Below are positions 12,001 to 17,847 of a stretch of DNA of 64,000 nt, one piece after another (the first letter of the stretch is position 1; each line of letters opens with the position of its first letter). The notes beneath the pieces were generated by a model that saw only the letters and a program-made list of their open reading frames with translations, was not told where the DNA came from and searched no databases. This DNA is from Pseudomonas sp. RIT409 (lineage in GTDB: Bacteria; Pseudomonadota; Gammaproteobacteria; Pseudomonadales; Pseudomonadaceae). The stretch covers positions 114,343 through 178,342 of the forward strand of contig NZ_QARE02000012.1 in assembly GCF_003052515.2 (NCBI RefSeq), written 5' to 3'. The translations under genes and the position numbers were made by a program.

Positions 12001-12754
12001 AGCCATCGCAGGTGCCAATGCTGGATTTACGGGCTCACTAGCGTCGGCCTGGGCAGCACTGATGAACCCTAGTGCCGTGACAAACGGCATCATGGGACTG
12101 TCCAAAAATCCGTTCGAGAGCTTGGGGGCAGCAGTAGAGACCAGTCAGACCAAGGAAGCGCTGGCGAAGTTGTACGACATGCAAGGGAATTATTTTGCGA
12201 GCGCCGAGATCAGGGCGCAAAGCGATGTAGAATTTGCGTTGAATTTTCTTCCAGCCAATCGTATAAAGACGCTAGCTGAATTAGGGGCTTTGACGAAAGC
12301 TGATGGCGCTTACTCAGCGTCGACAAGGTTTGAAGCGGCGGGTGGTGCAAAAGGGGGCGCTGTTAGCTCCGGCGCTGAAAATGCGGCCTTGTATCTACCG
12401 CTCAAGGATCAACTCTTACAAGAAAACCTGAGCAATATCGCGGCCCAAGACTCAAGGTTAGCTGCGGCCGTGAATGGCAGTGGAACGAGAAGTCTGAACT
12501 TTTCCATAGGTCAGGGCACATCTTACGAAGCTAATCAGTTAGGTAAAATCTGGGTTGGCGATGGTGCGATCAAAACAAGTGATGGACTTGGTTTGATTAG
12601 CGCAGACGGTACTCGCGTATATAGGCCGCCAACACCAAAAAATTCATCTTTTGCGACAACAGGCGTGCAGGCAAATTTTGAAACGTACAGCGTTAACTCT
12701 GTAACAGGTCAGCGCATAAAAGTAAGTAATGGCCATCTGAATGTGGCGGATTAG
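2..12754 (+). CDS. Filamentous haemagglutinin / CdiA-like two-partner-secretion exoprotein (5' partial)
   Basis: The reading frame is open from base 2, so the true start lies upstream; about 4,250 codons are visible. Secreted through an outer-membrane TpsB partner not in the window, it should form a long beta-helical filament displaying a C-terminal toxin. The first ~130 codons are the TPS domain: motifs NPYGISCNGCGFINT and GGIIVGNQNL are seen. About 2,200 residues of haemagglutinin repeats follow (recurrent LDNRGG, ISSxG). Around 10.6-11.6 kb lies a Gly/Ala-rich DUF637-like pretoxin region (AIIIITTVLTAG) followed by ADQYNRQMHP, in the place where VENN or LYN motifs sit in other CdiA proteins. 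The last ~110 codons (GKIWVGDGA, YRPP, ending NGHLNVAD) form the probable toxin, of unrecognised activity. Base composition turns AT-richer from about 10.85 kb, consistent with exchange of the toxin end. An immunity gene follows after a few bases. Confidence 0.93.
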   Translation: MSHNQYQQYNVGAQGVILNNATNRTQSTQLGGIIVGNQNLNGRAASTILNEVTGANATQLKGYTEVAGQAARVIVANPYGISCNGCGFINTPQVTLTTGRPVFDSAGGIDRFHVDGGSVSIDGQGLNADNVDRFDIITRSAKINAELHAKQLNIVTGRNDVNAQTLKATPLADDGSAKPQLAIDSSALGGMYAGAIRLVGTEAGIGVKLAGNLAASAGDIQIDANGQLSMAQVAANGAVNVKAASAEVQGAMYGSSVDVQARDALNIQQNIAARDRISLSSNGQLTNNAIVEAGVNADNSRNAAGDVALNAQNLRNAGSVTASRALQATVAQTLNNQGGTLSSQASLQVSAAVMDNRQSGRMLSQGSTGVTAAQVLNAQNGLISSTGLTINANLFDNRQQGKVFSTAGLSATITGQMLNGLGLFTANGNLQISAGELDNRGGTVRGNSALSLNATNVANDGGSLTSAGSLSVTAANAVSNQGGELLSDSALVLKSLSLDNSTGGRLAGAGVAVQTGAFDNHAASLTSSGRLQLTAQQVNNSQAGRIASALGLSAFVTGLDQRNGGRLYGNGDVTLDLNGGLLDNRGGLITAPGQLLLKNLNQVSNQAGEISSAKAFSFTASDLQNDDGSLISDQSLVVRVNRQLSNLRGEVSANGLDVHAGTLLNDGGRFSSQTNLDGLVYGAMSNRNGEWSAAGNATLSAASLDNAGGDVGADQRLSLNVSTTLDNRGGTLGAAKGIALQAASLNNAESGAVVTDGDLGIVLTGELDNHDAGSLQSKGALSVQSLSLDNRAGRLSTQGALALRSGSVDNRAGVVRADHDMQLFIDTLTNSQQGLISGKGGIAFIGEQLNNQSGLISASGLLQLQAASVQNDTGRISSQSDLTARIDSLTQQGGELVAQGDLNLTGSSLNNEAGGLVGANGSLNLNVTRIDNRGGELSSQRDVVVTSEQLDNSDAGKVIAGTGLSLTVEHLFNRAKGLLFGDIVDVDGQSLDNSAGTVAGQNGVRLDLSGDWINKGGAVSSEADLEASTASLDNALGSVSSAGAVKVTAVGGVNNQGGSISTDSTLDLTSASLDNRNQGLISAKGAVAVTTGDFDNSHSGQLTSTDRLTLETAQLTNRDGARIAAARAITANVTGLDQQGGQLYSNGTLSLDLNHGLLNNQNGLINSPGTLLLKNLSSVQNQHGEISSGQGFSLMADHFDNSGGKLISDQALIVRVAQALDNVKGVISGASLDAGAADLDNTQGLLSSHGDLSLTVDNALNNHNATLIADGKLLLNAASVDNGLGQIASKQDLIANIGGLQQQGGQFIALGSLSLTGTQLDNRQNGLLSANGLLNLNVANVDNRGGEISTQDAISLTAQQLDNSDAGRVVSQKHLALTVDQLTNRNAGVLSGNTGLSLTGTRLDNSGGHLLSLQNVDLRLNGDLLNNLGLLSSEGTLSVRSATLTNNGGSLSSAAALNLDTTGAITNQGGKLVTDGSLNLDSASLDNTLSGSISGKGPVAIRTGAFDNSHNGRVSSADSLELTAAQLSNGSGGSIGSNKALTAGVSGLDQQGGTLFSNASLTLDLNHGLLNNQGGLINAPGALLLKNLAAVNNRNGEISSAQGFAFNADSLDNSNGKLLSNQALIVRVAQALTNVKGMIAAASLDARSGTLDNSAGTLTSRGDLTLTVDGLLNNGNDGLINAAQTLNLRATGINNVGGTLLGTAALNLDLNGADLDNSNGLITTQNPLTVSHLRDLKNAGGEISSSQSYSLTARTLDNSNGKLISNGTLTLTADSLLNQSGLISGWQGLTVSGGSLDNRNGGTLSSRSGDLGVALTGALLNTANGALVSQKALNVTAASLDNRGGILSSGAGQTYTVSGLLDNGQNGLIDSGAALTINADQLGNAAGTINAQQALSFTGTALDNSAGSIAGNAGVSLDLLGNLTNTNGKLASAGDLLISRAAQVNNQGGQLASQRALTLFTGALDNRNRGTVAANDSLLLTASGAIQNGNDGLIYSKNAGLTVQAASLANGHGTVQSQGALNLTVTGDIDSQAGKIIAQGGDLNLTANNVDNRGGVLSSLQNAFTARITGVLKNGYDLARNGGITQAQRLDIRALAGIDNYGGRVSAQSGDALINTGNGNFDNRNGGLYAKQKISVTGNHFDNSGDNDGQIAGQQIDLDLAGALNNRLGIIESDSTLSIKAASVDNQTGKIRALGTGGVTQFQIGGLFDNRNGTLETANTDLALGVGNLLNAGGSVLHVGSGNFGISTANVMNAGGSFVTRGALTLNADSWTNSSVLQAGTLNVNVNNFTQTASGQLLASTALTGSGGNWNNDGLIASDGTLNLALGGTYSGNGRMTSLGVLGLGAGQLALGSAASIAGGARTDINVSGQANNYGRMTSAADMVFNAGAIANYGTLGAAQALTVTTPTLSNAQGLIFSGADMQLNIASLSNLTGDFYSLRNLTVGGYGTARANQVANVSGSMESGGAFSINATAFENRTQGSDGAQNFAVGRTLISGFIATQCLDCSGDHYSVNFVARETFNAGEDSDTSASALLTAGSNFSFTGSSFLNSKSTLSAGGNISIQADNVKNIGAVSGTVERTRTYFYGGDVNGHEITDGDVNRFMANVVAYNQRDNPNFPYVYYVAPSGELRLAKVTFTNGREPGHDGGLIRVTNVTDLQTNANVSSLTLSGYSFGSQPASQYDPNNLLALPAGLSTMTLVSDVEVAKDGTNSAGRSAVIQAGGNVSISATQDLQNSVIHEDYASAGGTNKVGSTQAAGTGKTVVVRLNAQLPPNLAQQQVDPTTLPGFSLPTGQNGLFRLSTQSGTDAAPIGAGSGSWTLTGASVSAAQREQSVPNASISPLRVDAVGQSASTSQQVTALTRDDTGVNVSTAALNTTSPTEAGNAGVVLPVRTSEPASATSVGAVPRATASDQATAVLPTVGSTTTQSIAKVQGLPSSAAKPSTGKYLIETNPVLTDLKQFMSSDYLLAGLGYDPDTSAKRLGDGLYEQRLVQQAVTARTGQAFIDGQTSNEDQFKYLMNNAIASKEQLNLSVGVSLTSEQVAALTHDIVWLEEHEVNGEKVLVPVLYLAQADNRLAPNGALIAGNDVTLIAGENLDNVGTLKATNNLSAMAGKDLVNSGLIQAGNRLDLLAGNDLTNKAGGIIAGRDVTLTAIGGDVTNERTLTALDSDARGQLHKDYVDNAARIEAANDLSMSAGRDINNIGSGLQSGRDMTLNAGRDVNLVSSQVVNSLVLDSKHTSSDITQIGSTVSAGRDLSVQAGRDVNAIATQIDAKRDIAIAATENVTIASAADEDHYLSKSKKLTIQEDHVSQVSTDITAAGSLAVSAGQNLAVISSRITAGDEAYLVAGDKLDILAAEDSDYSLYDKKKKGSFGKKKTKRDEVTQVTNIGSEITSGGNMMLVSGGDQHYQVAKLDSGKDLTLNSGGAIDFEGVKDLHQESHAKSNSSLAWNSMSGKGSTDETLRQSELIAKGNLAIKAVDGLHIDVKQVNQQTVSEAIDAMVQADPNLGWLKDAEKRGDVDWKLIKETHDAYKYSNSSLGQGAMLAIIIITTVLTAGAASGAIGTLAGAQAGAGTAMAAATTSEALAAGGQFSAAGWGNAMATAALTSMASTGAVNVINNKGNLGAALKETFSSEALKNAAISGMVAGFTTGVIDAKLGGTTKPFNSLTKGFDLTTVEGVRGFALHLGAQGVTSAVIETAVKGGSLSDNLLGNISSQAGVVAAAVGFSQVGDFAQKQYLTALGNNDPAGMALWGEGGAGRVFLHALMGGAVSAATGGDFATGAIAAGASQASAGALKAMFDNNPELRQGMAQIVGLTAAGLSGNDVNKAAWISLMADQYNRQMHPDEIPLIKKEAAQFAQEANISPAEAEQKLAKALVYYTDRNWNGLLTQQGEVPSELTLKYLGIALAPLAGTYAPPGGDIPSVGPERTYSSADTIVLLANYRSNHAAEYADSSINLLNLQSIYSGDLLGEYAAFYRNNLAVTPDFSSAASNVANSASGAIAGANAGFTGSLASAWAALMNPSAVTNGIMGLSKNPFESLGAAVETSQTKEALAKLYDMQGNYFASAEIRAQSDVEFALNFLPANRIKTLAELGALTKADGAYSASTRFEAAGGAKGGAVSSGAENAALYLPLKDQLLQENLSNIAAQDSRLAAAVNGSGTRSLNFSIGQGTSYEANQLGKIWVGDGAIKTSDGLGLISADGTRVYRPPTPKNSSFATTGVQANFETYSVNSVTGQRIKVSNGHLNVAD
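1380..5040 (+). repeat. Long-period internal superrepeat in the haemagglutinin gene
   Basis: On top of the short LDNxGG-type repeats, a block of several hundred bases recurs. The same ordered series of segments (LDQxGGxLxxNGxLxLDLN, then GLLNNxxGLINxPGxLLLKNL, then GEISSxxxF, then GKLxSxQALIVRVAQAL) starts near 1676, 3407 and 4643. A second series (QQGGxxxALGxLxLTG, then LNLNVxxxDNRGGE, then QLDNSDAG) occurs in the first two blocks near 2670 and 3900. This points to growth of the filament by duplication of multi-repeat units. The boundaries are approximate and read by eye. Confidence 0.7.
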
Positions 12755-12762
12755 GAGGAGTG

Positions 12763-13110
12763 ATGCGTGCTGTTATAAAAGGTATTTATAATGATATTTT
12801 TGATGTTGAGACTTACAGGCCTGAGAGTGTTGATAACTTTTCTTTGAGTCTTCGTATTCGGATTGGGCTTGATGGTACACAAGGAACAGATGATTTTGAG
12901 CTTTTTATCTGCACGCCGAAGTGGCTAGAAGAGACAGTGTGGGAGGCTCGTTGGGGGAGAGGTTTATTAATGGTTCGAGAATATGACTTTTCAACTATTG
13001 TTGGATTTGTTCATGATTATGTGAGTCGCTGCGAGGGAGATAGCTGGGAAACCATCGCGATGCAACTAGGAAAGGTGTTCATTTGGGAGTTTGATGATTA
13101 CCAAATTTAG
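12763..13110 (+). CDS. Imm8-family immunity protein for the upstream CdiA-like toxin
   Basis: This encodes a 115-residue acidic, cytoplasmic protein expected to bind and neutralise the toxin domain encoded just upstream. The segments FELFICTPKWL, the Tyr/Phe-rich middle, YVSRCEGDSWETIA and terminal WEFDDYQ match my recollection of the Imm8 polymorphic-toxin immunity family, which ends in a W-E-F/Y motif. A strong ribosome-binding site (AGGAGGAG) overlaps the stop of the toxin gene. A GTG three bases earlier is possible, but the ATG at 12763 is spaced better. The gene is clearly AT-richer than the surrounding chromosome, which is usual for toxin-immunity cassettes acquired by recombination. 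Family assignment is from motif memory; partner assignment is from adjacency. Confidence 0.8.
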   Translation: MRAVIKGIYNDIFDVETYRPESVDNFSLSLRIRIGLDGTQGTDDFELFICTPKWLEETVWEARWGRGLLMVREYDFSTIVGFVHDYVSRCEGDSWETIAMQLGKVFIWEFDDYQI

Positions 13111-13457
13111 GAGAATCTTTTCGATGCTGGCGTCACGCTAGTGTTGTTTTTTGCTTGCTGGAAAGAGTTGCTAAGCAAACAGCTAACTCCTACACCAATT
13201 TTGGAAATGGGCATGTGGTTGTCTATGGTCCTGAGGGACGTGTACTATATGAAGTATTTAGCTCACGGATTAAGATCGTCGAATGGATCCAAGCACTGAA
13301 TGTAATGTATTTTCCTAAAAAGGAAAATGACACAAAAGCTTTTGAGGGAAATGTTCTGCAGTCGGTTCTCGAGGATTTAAGATTGAACGATGAAAAGTTA
13401 TCAGGGAAATATCTCAAAAAAATCTTTGAGTCTGTTTGTTTTGGATATTGGCTCTGA
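13111..13457 (+). pseudogene. Remnant resembling the 3' end of a displaced toxin module
   Basis: An AT-rich open stretch of about 100 codons (from a TTG at 13155; frame open somewhat further upstream) reads ANSYTNFGNGHVVVYGPEG then VLYEVFSSRIKIVEW. No convincing start exists: a good Shine-Dalgarno (AGGAGA) before the ATG at 13123 leads to a stop after five codons. The NGH-VVYGP-LYxxSSxRIK pattern looks like the tail of a secreted polymorphic toxin without its delivery portion, so I interpret it as an orphan toxin-end fragment left by recombination. It might instead be a small hypothetical gene. Confidence 0.45.
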
Positions 13458-13917
13458 GGGGTTTTTTTTCGTATGTAGGTAACCTTGTTTCATTAGAGCA
13501 GGCAATTTCTGTTCTGGGTTTGCTTTCTCCCGATTTTATTGAGTTGGATGATCACGTTTTTTGGCTGCCTAATGCCCAGCAATTCGATCCGCAAAAATTT
13601 CATTTAGAGGGGCTGGTCGAAACCGAAGCTGGTCTATTGAAAAAAAAGCAGCTCGGGTAGGGATGTTGAACGATACAAAAATCTATTTTCAATAAATCAG
13701 TTCTTTTCAAAGTGGGCAGATGCACCAGATCGACCTTTGTTCAAGGTTGGTCTCTCGAAAGAGAATTATCGTCTTTGTTATTTATTTGCTGAGCAGATCG
13801 CAAAATATTGGGGGGTGCGCTTTATCAAGCAGTTTTCCAGAGAGAGCGTTTCAGTTTGAAATTGCTGATAATCTTCTGGATGAATATGGTGTATGTCTGA
13901 CATTCTGCCAGCCGTAG
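13436..13917 (+). pseudogene. Frameshifted small gene, probably an orphan immunity protein
   Basis: Three frames join into one continuous protein if two homopolymer runs are each shortened by one base. Frame one (SYVGNLVSLEQAISVLGLL to ETEAGLLKK) runs to an A8 run at about 13640-13647. With A7 it continues SSSGRDVERYKNLFSINQFF, then PLFKVGLSKENYRLCYLFAE. At a T4 run near 13836 a second -1 correction restores FPERAFQFEIADNLLDEYG, ending at 13917. The reconstructed protein is about 155 residues, acidic and without signal or membrane segments. Size, composition and position after a toxin remnant suggest an immunity protein. Either it is a real pseudogene or the indels are sequencing errors in homopolymers. 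The start codon is unclear (TTG at 13436 is the only option in frame). Confidence 0.6.
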
Positions 13918-14399
13918 TTTCGCCTTCTCTACATTGGCACAGGTACATCGGTTAAAGCGGGGTTCTTCCGATAAGGCCATAAAAAGTTTTGGAAAATCTT
14001 ACAAGTGGAATTCTGTCATAAACACCTGCGTATTCCCAAGGCCATGATCATTAGGGGTTCGGTGGTAGAGGCCGCGCGTAGCGTTCGCTCTGTTCTAGTC
14101 AGTGCAGGTGAACCTCGTAGCGCCTTTGAAGCGGCCCTCCCTCAGCCGGCAGGGAGGTCACCCCCCACAATCCCCAGCAACCAAATCCCCTGAAAGATCC
14201 CCTCTATCACCCCCCAACACTCCGCCTATTAGATCTCTCCGCGATCAGTACTACGCTAGTTAGCGTCGGCGCGAGCCGCTGCGCTTGACCCTGATAAGGC
14301 GATAACAACAAGCACCCTGTGCGACTGTGCTCAGTCGCCTGTTCCCGGCCTGCTTTGCAGGGGCGACGGGAGGGTGGATCCGATCAAAGGTAGATCATC
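13918..14399. other. Intergenic region upstream of katG
   Basis: About 480 bases with no supportable gene. Composition changes from AT-rich (tail of the immunity remnants) to GC-rich around 14.05 kb, marking the edge of the variable toxin region. The katG promoter must lie in the last 200 bases. I saw no convincing OxyR-type tandem ATAG-half-site array, and only a weak purine stretch (AAAGGT) precedes the katG ATG. Confidence 0.5.
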
Positions 14400-16661
14400 A
14401 TGGCTAATGAATCGAAGTGCCCGTTCAACCACGCTGCTGGCGGTGGGACCACGAACCGCGACTGGTGGCCGAACCAGTTGAACCTGAACATTCTTCACCA
14501 GCATTCCTCGCTCTCAGACCCAATGGGCGAGGGCTTTGATTACGCGCAGGCGTACAAGAGCCTGGATTTTGCGGCGGTCAAGCGCGATTTGCAGGCGCTC
14601 ATGACGGACTCCCAGGCATGGTGGCCTGCCGATTTCGGTCACTATGGGCCGCTGTTCATCCGCATGGCCTGGCACAGTGCCGGGACCTATCGCACCGGGG
14701 ACGGGCGCGGCGGGGCGGGTTCGGGACAGCAGCGGTTTGCCCCGCTCAACAGTTGGCCGGACAACGTCAGCCTGGACAAGGCGCGGCGGTTGATCTGGCC
14801 GGTGAAGCAAAAGTACGGCAACAAGATTTCCTGGGCGGACCTGATCGTGCTCACCGGGAACGTTGCGCTCGAGTCCATGGGCTTCAAGACGTTCGGGTTT
14901 TCCGGGGGACGCGCGGACGTCTGGGAACCGGATCAGGACGTTTATTGGGGCTCGGAAACCACGTGGCTTGGCGGCGAAGAGCGCTACGGCGCGCACAAGG
15001 ACATGGAGCAGCCGGGGCAGGGCGATCTGGTTGCCGAGCCTGCTAAACACGGCGAAGAGCAGAGCCGCACCGCGGGTGATCGGAATCTGGAAAAGCCGCT
15101 CGCTGCGGTGCAGATGGGCTTGATTTACGTCAACCCGGAAGGCCCTGATGGCCACCCGGATCCGGTCAAGTCGGCCATCGATATTCGCGAAACCTTCGGC
15201 CGCATGGCGATGAACGACGAGGAAACCGTTGCGTTGATCGCCGGCGGCCATGCGTTCGGTAAGACCCACGGCGCGGGCCCGGCGGACAATGTCGGGCCGG
15301 AGCCGGAGGCGGCGGGGCTGGAGGAGCAGGGTTTTGGCTGGCGCAATAAGTTCGGCACCGGCAAAGGGGGCGACACGATCACCAGCGGCCTGGAAGTCAC
15401 GTGGACGTCAACCCCGACAAAATGGAGCAACCAGTACCTGGAGAACCTCTTCGATTTCGACTGGGAGCTGACCAAAAGCCCGGCAGGCGCTCATCAGTGG
15501 CGGCCCAAGGACGGCCGTGGCGCGAACACCGTGCCCCACGCCCATGATCCGAACAAGCGGCAGGAGCCGCGCATGCTGACGTCGGATCTGGCGCTGCGTT
15601 TCGATCCGGCCTACGAAAAGATTGCCCGTCGCTTCAAGGAGAACCCCGACCAACTGGCCGATGCGTTCGCCCGCGCCTGGTTCAAGCTCACGCATCGCGA
15701 CATGGGCCCGTTGGCCCGTTATCTCGGTCCGGAAACACCCACCGAAGAACTGCTCTGGCAGGACCCGCTGCCCGCGCCGCAGGGTCCGTCGTTGGACGAC
15801 AGCGACGTCACGGCCCTGAAAGAAAAGGTATTGGCATCGGGACTCAGCGTTTCTCAACTGGTGTCCACGGCCTGGGCAGCGGCCTCGACCTTCCGTGGTT
15901 CGGACAAGCGGGGTGGGGCCAACGGCGGGCGGCTGCGTCTGGCGCCGCAAAAGGACTGGCCGGTCAATCAGCCTGCGCAACTGGCGAGCGTGTTGCAAAC
16001 CTTGGAGCGGATTCAGGGCGAGTTCAACGGCGGGCAGGGCAAGCACCTGTCCCTCGCTGATTTGGTTGTGATCGCCGGCAACGCGGCGGTCGAGCAGGCG
16101 GCCCAGGCGGCCGGTCAACAGGTGACCGTGCCGTTCGCGCCAGGCCGGGTGGACGCCTCGCAAGCGCAGACCGATGTGGAATCCTTCGGGTTTCTGGAGC
16201 CGATTGCCGATGGGTTCCGCAATTACCTCAAGGGCAAGTACAACGTGTCCGCCGAGAAGCTGTTGGTGGACAAAGCGCAGTTGTTGACCCTCACAGCGCC
16301 CGAGATGACGGTGCTGCTGGGTGGCCTGCGAGTGCTGGGTGCCAATGTGGACCAAAGCACACACGGCGTCTTCACCTCACGGCCCGGGGTGCTGACCAAC
16401 GACTTCTTCAAGCATTTGCTGGACATGGGCGTGGAATGGAAACCTGTTTCGGCGAGCAACGATACCTTCGAGGGACGTGATCGCACGACTGGCGAAGTGA
16501 AATGGACGGGCACGCGGGTCGACCTGGTCTTCGGCTCACATGCCCAGTTGCGGGCCATTTCTGAGGTGTACGGCAGCGATGATGCCCACGGCAAATTCGT
16601 GAAGGATTTCGTCGCGGCCTGGACCAAAGTGATGAACCTGGACCGTTTCGATCTGCGCTGA
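14400..16661 (+). CDS. katG: Catalase-peroxidase
   Basis: Bifunctional haem catalase-peroxidase that removes hydrogen peroxide and oxidises small electron donors; cytoplasmic, as no signal peptide is present. At 753 residues it has the two-domain length of the family. The distal active site RMAWHSAGTYR gives Arg88, Trp91 and His92. Trp91, Tyr243 (LIYVNPEGP) and Met269 (FGRMAMNDEE) supply the Trp-Tyr-Met adduct needed for catalase activity. The proximal haem ligand is His284 in AGGHAFGKTHGA. The C-terminal domain (from about residue 430) retains the fold but not the haem site, as expected. It is monocistronic, preceded by a long intergenic region and followed by a strong terminator. Confidence 0.97.
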   Translation: MANESKCPFNHAAGGGTTNRDWWPNQLNLNILHQHSSLSDPMGEGFDYAQAYKSLDFAAVKRDLQALMTDSQAWWPADFGHYGPLFIRMAWHSAGTYRTGDGRGGAGSGQQRFAPLNSWPDNVSLDKARRLIWPVKQKYGNKISWADLIVLTGNVALESMGFKTFGFSGGRADVWEPDQDVYWGSETTWLGGEERYGAHKDMEQPGQGDLVAEPAKHGEEQSRTAGDRNLEKPLAAVQMGLIYVNPEGPDGHPDPVKSAIDIRETFGRMAMNDEETVALIAGGHAFGKTHGAGPADNVGPEPEAAGLEEQGFGWRNKFGTGKGGDTITSGLEVTWTSTPTKWSNQYLENLFDFDWELTKSPAGAHQWRPKDGRGANTVPHAHDPNKRQEPRMLTSDLALRFDPAYEKIARRFKENPDQLADAFARAWFKLTHRDMGPLARYLGPETPTEELLWQDPLPAPQGPSLDDSDVTALKEKVLASGLSVSQLVSTAWAAASTFRGSDKRGGANGGRLRLAPQKDWPVNQPAQLASVLQTLERIQGEFNGGQGKHLSLADLVVIAGNAAVEQAAQAAGQQVTVPFAPGRVDASQAQTDVESFGFLEPIADGFRNYLKGKYNVSAEKLLVDKAQLLTLTAPEMTVLLGGLRVLGANVDQSTHGVFTSRPGVLTNDFFKHLLDMGVEWKPVSASNDTFEGRDRTTGEVKWTGTRVDLVFGSHAQLRAISEVYGSDDAHGKFVKDFVAAWTKVMNLDRFDLR

Positions 16662-16686
16662 TCGCGCTTTGAGTGTGACGCCAATG

Positions 16687-16713
16687 AAAACGCCTCCGTT
16701 CGGAGGCGTTTTC
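16687..16713. terminator. Bidirectional rho-independent terminator between katG and the hydrolase gene
   Basis: AAAACGCCTCC and GGAGGCGTTTT form an 11-bp stem around a GTTC-type tetraloop. Flanking A and T runs let it work in both directions, which fits the convergent genes on either side. Confidence 0.9.
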
Positions 16714-16743
16714 GTAGGCGCTGATCAGACGCAGGACACCCCG

Positions 16744-17700
16744 TTACGGCGTGACGTTGGCGTCCAGGAAACGATGGATCTGATCGCCGATTTCGTCGAC
16801 ATGGGTCTCCAGCGCAAAGTGGCCGGTGTCGTAGAAATAGACCTGTGCCTTGGCGATGTCACGCTTGAACGCGGTGGCGCCCGGCGGCAGGAAGAACGGA
16901 TCGTGCTCGCCCCACACCGCCAGCAACGGTGGCTGGTGCTTGCGGAAATACGCCTGGAACTCGGGGTAGCGTTTCACGTTGTTGGCGTAGTCCTTGAACA
17001 GGTCCAGCTGGATTTCATCGTTCCCTGGCCGGGCCACGAAAGCGGCATCCAGGGTGTAGGCCTCGGGGGCGACGCGGTCCGGGTCTTTGACGCCTTGGGT
17101 GTATTGCCATTTGATCGAGGGCGCGCTGAGGAAGTCGCGCAGCGCATCGCGATTGGCCTGGCTCGGATCGTTCCAGTAGCGTTGAATCGGGCTCCAGCCG
17201 CTGCTCAGGCCCTCTTCGTAGGCGTTGCCGTTCTGGCTGATGATGGCGCTGATGCGCTCAGGGTGCGCAACCGCCATGCGCCAGCCGACCGGTGCGCCGT
17301 AGTCGAACACTTCGAGGGCGTATCGCTTCAGGGAGAGTGCTTCGGTGAAGCCGTCCATGGTTTTGGCCAGGTTATCGAAGGTGTAGGCGTAGTGCGCGCG
17401 ATCCGGGCTGTCCGAAAAGCCGAACCCTGGCATGTCGGGGGCCACCACGTGGTAACGGTCCGCCAGTTTGGGAATCAGCTCGCGGTACATGAAGGACGAC
17501 GTTGGAAAGCCGTGCATCAGCAACACCGTCGGTTTGGCAGGGTCGCCAGCCTCGCGATAAAAGATCTTCACGCCTTGCACCTCCACAAAGTGATGGCTCA
17601 CCTTCGGCTGCGGCGAGGGTTGGGGGGCGGCCTGGGCACTGGCGCCGGTCAGCATGGCGACGGTGAGCGTGGTGGAGGCCAGCAAGCGATTCAGTTTCAT
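16744..17700 (-). CDS. Secreted alpha/beta-fold hydrolase of the epoxide hydrolase / dehalogenase type
   Basis: 318 residues from the ATG at 17700, chosen because GGAG precedes it by about 9 bases and because it begins with a signal peptide (MKLNRLLASTTLTVAMLTG, cleavage near AQA-A). The mature enzyme should be periplasmic or secreted. The oxyanion-hole motif HGFPTSS, the elbow VFDYGAPVGW with Asp as likely nucleophile, WGEHDPFF with the acid residue, and terminal GHFALE with the catalytic His are all visible. An Asp rather than Ser nucleophile suggests epoxide or haloalkane hydrolysis instead of simple esterase activity. It is divergent from a LysR gene that probably controls it. Substrate unknown. 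Confidence 0.85.
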   Translation of the reverse strand: MKLNRLLASTTLTVAMLTGASAQAAPQPSPQPKVSHHFVEVQGVKIFYREAGDPAKPTVLLMHGFPTSSFMYRELIPKLADRYHVVAPDMPGFGFSDSPDRAHYAYTFDNLAKTMDGFTEALSLKRYALEVFDYGAPVGWRMAVAHPERISAIISQNGNAYEEGLSSGWSPIQRYWNDPSQANRDALRDFLSAPSIKWQYTQGVKDPDRVAPEAYTLDAAFVARPGNDEIQLDLFKDYANNVKRYPEFQAYFRKHQPPLLAVWGEHDPFFLPPGATAFKRDIAKAQVYFYDTGHFALETHVDEIGDQIHRFLDANVTP

Positions 17701-17847
17701 GGCGGTACTCCTGCAATTGGCTGTGCGGCCCAAGCCGCGTTATGGATGGAGCCGTTGGTGACTCGTTGAGGGCCATGTTGCAGCTTTCCAGGAATCAGCA
17801 GAATCCCTTAATCTTGGGAACCGACTTACCAGAAAATGGAAGGATGA

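Noticed and set aside
14005..14193. Possible 62-codon gene upstream of katG
   Set aside because: No ribosome-binding site, basic low-complexity translation, lies at the composition boundary; likely chance.
14200..14399. OxyR binding site before katG
   Set aside because: No arrangement of four ATAG-type half-sites at 10-bp intervals could be read.
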